Assembly (NCBI GenBank): GCA_945859605.1
Contig: OX243816.1
Coordinates: 29,447,368-29,511,367, forward strand
Length of the DNA: 64,000 nt
DNA from: Lumbricus rubellus
Lineage: Eukaryota; Annelida; Clitellata; Crassiclitellata; Lumbricidae
Direction: 5' to 3'
Shown piece after piece: positions 60,701-64,000 of the stretch (within the stretch, counting starts at the first letter, position 1; every line of letters begins with the position of its first letter). Below the pieces are notes generated by a model. It was given only the letters and a program-made list of their open reading frames with translations, was not told the DNA's origin and did not search any database. Both the position numbers and the translations under genes were made by a program.

Positions 60701-62803
60701 GAGCAGTTTTGCAGCTGGTTTAATAAAGAATAAGAAACAAGGAAAAGAAACTTACTTAGTTACTTACTCACTTGTCATAATTCACAGAAAATTTACTCCA
60801 ACCATCTATGCAAGACATTTATGTACTTTAACTTAAGTAACTAAGTGCAACTTACCTAACTTAGACATTTCATCAAATACTTCTTTACCTAACTTGTCCA
60901 GCCATTCTTCTTTAACACAAAGATCTTCATTTTTCTCGGTTCTCATTCCACAACAAACCTCATCTCCTAACCTTTTATGCCTCTGCATATACATGTGCCA
61001 AATCGTTTGGCACAGCTAAGCTTAACTAACTAATCTAACCACTAGAAAAAGTCAGCCTACCTTGTCACTGAGTGTGTTTTCTGAGATGACGTAGATGAAG
61101 ACGGCCGTTACATTTCGTGTCACCGACTCGTACAGGTCTTCAAACGATTTGCCTTCCTCCCACGTGCATGCGACCGTGACTCTCGCTCCGGCCTGCAGCA
61201 GATCGTGTTTGAGGAGAACCTCAACAGCTGAACTCTCGTCCTCATCCGACTTCTCCATCTCCAGATCCGCCGCAGGAACGACTCGCCACGTCTTCCGACG
61301 CTTCGACTCACGTTCCACGCGATCGACGACAACGTAATCGGAATGAACCGGTTCAACACGGTTCTTTGTTCCGTATCTGAAGAACACCGTCTTCCAGCGC
61401 GCGCCGTTTGATGCGGCAACCGGAAGAACCTCGCGACCGAATAACTCGTTGACGACCGTTGTCTTGGCGATGGTTGTCTGGCCGAATATGACGTACGCCG
61501 GTGGATGGCACGCCACCTTCTGAATCTCCTCTTCTTCAGTTGACGTCATCTCTGCTATTACGGGCTGTTCGGAAACTGAAATAGTAAAAAGTGACAACGT
61601 TCTGACAACTGTGCAAAACTTTAGGTGAGTCGTCACATTGCGTTAGTGTGTAGTAAGGAAATGGAAATCAGTAGATGAATTTGACAGACGCAATTATAGT
61701 GGCAAATGGTTTTAAATTCTTAGTAGATAGTTGTATTTTTCAGATTGTATAATTAATCAGCATGAAAAGAAGAGGTAAATTAGAAGCTCATACCACTTTC
61801 CTTTCAAACTGTAAGTTACCACTCCCTATATAAGTCTACATACCTTTTTGTCTTAATATGTCTGGCTGCATGCCAGAATCTTAGTCTAGCTTTCGATTTC
61901 TTCCTAGGGAATAGCCAGGTAGACAATTTACACCAAGTACCAAGTACTTAGATGGCAAGGAAAGGTCTAAGTAAAAGAGCTGAGCAAACACAAACAGCAA
62001 ATCACCAACTGTTCATTCCAAATGGCACTTTGGCAACAGACTATATTCTGCACCAAGCACAAGGATTCAAACCTCAGACACAGTGCAGGATTTGTCAGTG
62101 CACAGCAACAGCAAGATTTGTAAACCGGATTGAATATTAACAGAGGCTCAACATAAGGACAGAAACTGACACTCCTTCAGGCAAGCATACCAGACTGTCA
62201 ATGTTTTTGAGCTTTCAGGCAAGCATACCAGACGGCAGAGATCACAGGCAGGACAGCAATACCAAGTCACCAAAGTCCTCCTGTATCAACCTCTGTAAGC
62301 AATTTCCCCAAGGGTAGATTTCCAGCCAATACATCATTCTGGCTGATGCCTCATTTGATGAATGTAACAAGTTAGCTGGAAAACTTTCAAGATCAAACAT
62401 CTCCATAGCCAAAGTCATATTAAACCATAAACCAAATTATAATTGAATCGATAATTATAGCAGATTATTATAATTGAATTGATTTCATTTTACCAATATC
62501 TGTGATGCACACAACCATAAAACTGCTGCATGGCTAAACAGCCTCAAGTGGACACTGACTACACAGACTTTGCTAGTTGCAGTCACCTAAACAACTTCAA
62601 CTTGCACCAATGACACCCTTTTCAGAAAGTTCCCCACACACTCGATTTCAATCATGACAGAATAGAGTAAACAATCAAAGGAACAACAGCTACATATTAT
62701 ATTGTCATTCAGCTTCAATGTTTGTTTACAAAGATACAGCACAATACTTACCTGTATGACATAACGTGGAGGACTGGAGGTATGATAAGAGTAAGGCCTG
62801 CAT
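42716..62803 (-). CDS. DSTYK: Dual serine/threonine and tyrosine protein kinase, complete
   Basis: Minus-strand join 62803..62752, 61575..61061, 60448..59903, 52176..52047, 50139..49987, 49322..49234, 48370..48287, 47451..47345, 46589..46381, 45849..45693, 45292..45137, 44569..44479, 43576..43327, 42972..42716 (2796 nt, 931 aa; human about 929). It is a cytoplasmic kinase (RIPK5/SgK496) linked in vertebrates to FGF/ERK signalling and cell death. The N-terminal half has a GTPase-like fold ([16 protein letters not shown], residues 42-57; [12 protein letters not shown]). The middle is long and helical ([41 protein letters not shown]). The kinase domain is residues 629 to about 900: Gly loop GRGQYG (638-643), AIK Lys660, HRD 754-756, DLG 774-776 in place of DFG, APE 796-798. 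Phases agree at all 13 joins. The 52-bp first exon ([17 protein letters not shown]) is inferred from a CAG|GTAAGT donor, phase and total length; MTSTEEEE in exon 2 is an alternative start. Confidence 0.95.
45398..45482 (-). mobile_element. LINE 3' tail
   Basis: A (TTCA)n run followed by CTTCAAGAAATCTACCCAGG is the reverse complement of the tail of the LINE at 19135. It is a short remnant inside a DSTYK intron. Confidence 0.6.
46690..46965 (-). mobile_element. tRNA-derived SINE
   Basis: On the minus strand an A-box-like TAGCTACATCGGTAAGCG and a B-box-like GGTTCAAGTTC lie at tRNA spacing, followed by a body with CCTTGGGCAAGTTGC. It is a different head from the SINE at 32295 but has the same MIR-like core phrase. 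It lies in a DSTYK intron. Confidence 0.65.
49040..49203 (+). mobile_element. LINE 3' end
   Basis: A degraded LKTVPP-type C-terminus with AGGGACGTTGTATAAATCC and an AATGAATGAATG tail, in a DSTYK intron just downstream (in gene sense) of exon 6. Confidence 0.6.
49945..49986 (-). repeat. (TATTG)n pentanucleotide at a DSTYK donor
   Basis: Read on the minus strand, the intron after DSTYK exon 5 starts G(TATTG)8, directly after CAG at 49987. The donor is thus the first unit of the microsatellite. Confidence 0.92.
50330..50412 (-). mobile_element. LINE 3' tail
   Basis: (TTTA)n followed by GATATAGCGCTCCTTCAAGG and CAGGAGCGCTCCCAGTCCAA, the reverse complement of the CR1/L2-like tail. Confidence 0.65.
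50489..51988 (+). mobile_element. 1.5-kb hAT-type element with decayed transposase
   Basis: The ends TAGGCCATTGCAAAAAT and, inverted, the same are part of terminal repeats of over 100 bp (GTTTTGACCCCCGCCCACC recurs inside both). ATGCTGAT flanks both sides (50481-50488, 51989-51996), a perfect 8-bp target duplication. Inside, plus-strand fragments such as [40 protein letters not shown] and [14 protein letters not shown] are separated by stops and frameshifts, so the transposase is dead. A second MITE (51276-51480) has inserted into it. The element lies in a DSTYK intron. Confidence 0.85.
51276..51480. mobile_element. Nested hAT MITE
   Basis: The ends CAGGGGCGGATCCAG and CTGTATCCACCCCCTG are inverted repeats; CAGGGGCGGATCCAG-type ends are common among animal hAT MITEs. 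Flanks TGTGCAGC (51268-51275) and TGTGCGGC (51481-51488) are an 8-bp duplication with one mismatch. It interrupts the transposase relic of the host element. Confidence 0.88.
52290..52420 (-). mobile_element. Truncated SINE, relative of 32295-32490
   Basis: It shares AGAGCG.ACACTGCATC and TTTCAC.CAGAAG with the SINE at 32295-32490, in the same orientation. The tRNA-like head is missing. Confidence 0.65.
53290..53370 (+). mobile_element. LINE 3' tail
   Basis: TTAGAGGTGCTTTATAAATG, a variant of the CR1/L2-like tail, in the long DSTYK intron 3. Confidence 0.5.
53490..53720 (-). mobile_element. LINE ORF2 C-terminal fragment
   Basis: The minus-strand frame [20 protein letters not shown] then [10 protein letters not shown] is a worn relative of the reverse-transcriptase C-terminus. 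It starts after an (AATC)n run at 53455-53490. Assignment is from the position of the tail-like run and the [10 protein letters not shown] ending, so it is tentative. Confidence 0.45.
55048..55350. repeat. 152-bp tandem duplication
   Basis: Two nearly identical copies start at 55048 and 55200 (GTTTCATGCCTATTGACCT...), each containing CTCTGGACAGCTAGACAGAG and ending CTAGTCACTTCATAAAGA. In DSTYK intron 3. Confidence 0.92.
55491..56688 (-). mobile_element. Tc1-like foldback element
   Basis: It starts GGGTGTCTCGATAGGTC and ends with its inverse, with TA on both sides (55489-55490, 56689-56690). The inverted arms are very long: 300 bp of terminal repeat plus part of the transposase gene. On the minus strand the frame over 55762-56110 carries [10 protein letters not shown], then [15 protein letters not shown] and ends [11 protein letters not shown]. 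These match the second Asp and the Glu region of Tc1-type (DDE) transposases. The opposite arm (about 56270-56400) contains an inverted, shorter copy of the same coding end. No complete transposase is present. Confidence 0.85.
57788..57842. repeat. (TA)-rich simple sequence
   Basis: TATATA tracts and two ATATATATTTACG units in DSTYK intron 3. Confidence 0.8.
58262..58622. repeat. Minisatellite, about 27-bp unit
   Basis: About 13 imperfect units of CATACAACACATAGGCATA.TTATACA. It generates long Y/T/H-rich and I/Y/C-rich ORFs on both strands, which I reject as genes. Confidence 0.92.
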
Positions 62804-64000
62804 AATGTGAACAGGACCGCAGATAAGAGGGTGAAAATATGAGCATAAACATCACTGGGCTGCAGGACATCTAAGCAGACCAGAAACCACTGCCGAATCA
62901 CTGTCAGGAACCAGACAAAAGGTGCAGTGTCGTATGCTAACTCTTGAGAGTTAATGTGCACGTTCATAACAGCACTTTATATTTTTTTCCTCATAGTAAC
63001 ATCATATAACAGCAAGACAAGTTAATGGCCTTATAATATAGCTGTGCATTGCTCAAGTAAGGTTCTCAACAGATAAACCACCAAAGGTTTCAATCATAAC
63101 AATCACACTACTGGTAGTTAGCATACGGTGACTGAGGTGGTCTTCTCAAACTAACCATTATAATCTAACCACTGATAAACTTTTTGTTTTAGCAGCATTA
63201 AAAATCATTCAAGTTAGCACAGAGAGTTGCAGTTATCAGTCGGTTTGTAGAATGGTTCCATACTAATTTACCTTGAGAATTACACTTCCTACAATGCAGG
63301 TCAATCGCTAGTATAAATACACCGCATGACCCCCTGTGCAGTTGGTAGTCTGTAGAGTTAAGTGATGGCACTGGTATGGACTCCATGAACCCGTTTGCAG
63401 CCCTACATCTGACTCTCTCATTAGGATCAACCCCATGAGACTCTGTTAAACACTGATTTACACAAGTTTGTCTGGTGCCCCAGGTTCTGAGACTTCAGAC
63501 GGTAGTGTCTAAACATTTACACATGTGTTCACTGTTCAGTTGTTTTAATTCGTCCCTGTGCTGTTCATGGGCACGGCAACTGGGCCAAAGAAACTTTAAA
63601 TGTCATGAAAATCAGATGGCAAGCGCCACGAGACCTGTGAGACAGAAACATAATTCTGTCAGAAGTTCTAAAACGTCTGTGCAGGTCACATACTTGTAAA
63701 TCTGAAGAACTTGTGCTCCTAAACTTAAGTCAGATGCATACGCAACTGCACACAATAATCAACAGCAATGTCTGCTAACAGCTGAAATGAAGGTCAGTCA
63801 GCCACTGCAGACAGTGAAGAGGGTGTGCGATTGGATTTGCATTATACAACCTAGAGTCTATACCATAATGAAGAAGGCATGTCTGTTTGGACAGGATACT
63901 TGTGTTCTTCTACTGGAATCTGTGACCTATTTAAATCCTCTTTCTGACCAATTGGAACCTCGTCTAGGATCCAAGAAGGTTAACAAGAGGATTCAGTCAA
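62804..64000. other. Upstream of DSTYK: 5' UTR/promoter region
   Basis: This should contain the DSTYK 5' UTR and promoter. I see no convincing coding exon, terminal repeats or long tandem array here; a TATA-like TATAAATAC lies at 63312-63320 on the plus strand. An in-frame TGA upstream of 62803 on the minus strand, with no ATG between, supports that start. Confidence 0.5.

Overview
This window is nuclear DNA from an animal, most likely a marine invertebrate. Every real gene is split into many short exons by GT-AG introns (two are GC-AG), there are no operons or ribosome binding sites, and the space between exons is AT-rich and packed with LINE, SINE and DNA-transposon debris. The gene set (UBC13, EGF-specific O-GlcNAc transferase, dual Ser/Thr-Tyr kinase) is metazoan. 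Protein divergence from the vertebrate forms, the many AGGCCTA-rich tracts and CR1/L2-like LINE tails argue against a vertebrate; I cannot name the species. Layout: (1) 366-1910, minus strand, a small gene of about three exons whose product I do not recognise. Its second intron holds a 434-bp foldback MITE with a perfect 8-bp target duplication that appears to supply the splice donor. (2) 3897-17968, minus strand, UBE2N/UBC13, complete in five coding exons (151 aa). (3) 24398-38489, plus strand, EOGT, complete in 16 coding exons (533 aa). Its exon 6 donor lies in a 30-bp tandem repeat that copies the splice site several times. (4) 42716-62803, minus strand, DSTYK, complete in 14 coding exons (931 aa, close to the vertebrate length). 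UBE2N and EOGT are head to head across a 6.4-kb repeat-rich gap, and EOGT and DSTYK are tail to tail across 4.2 kb. The four genes do not form one pathway: UBE2N makes K63-linked ubiquitin chains, EOGT modifies EGF repeats in the ER lumen, and DSTYK is a signalling kinase. Mobile DNA: a CR1/L2-like LINE reverse-transcriptase fragment (19.1-20.2 kb) and many 3'-end LINE scraps; tRNA-derived SINEs; a piggyBac-type element with TTAA duplications (27.3-28.7 kb); a 1.5-kb hAT-type element with a second hAT MITE nested in it (50.5-52.0 kb); a Tc1-like foldback element (55.5-56.7 kb); several hAT-type MITEs; and a set of 61-75-bp TTAA-flanked mini-elements. I see no tRNA or rRNA gene, no CRISPR array and no bacterial-type system. 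The most unusual signals are where repeats meet splicing: the repeated donor in EOGT, the MITE-borne donor in the first gene, a pentanucleotide microsatellite that forms a DSTYK donor, and two GC donors. All exon joins were read by eye from splice consensus, reading phase and remembered family sequence; none was checked by alignment software or RNA data.
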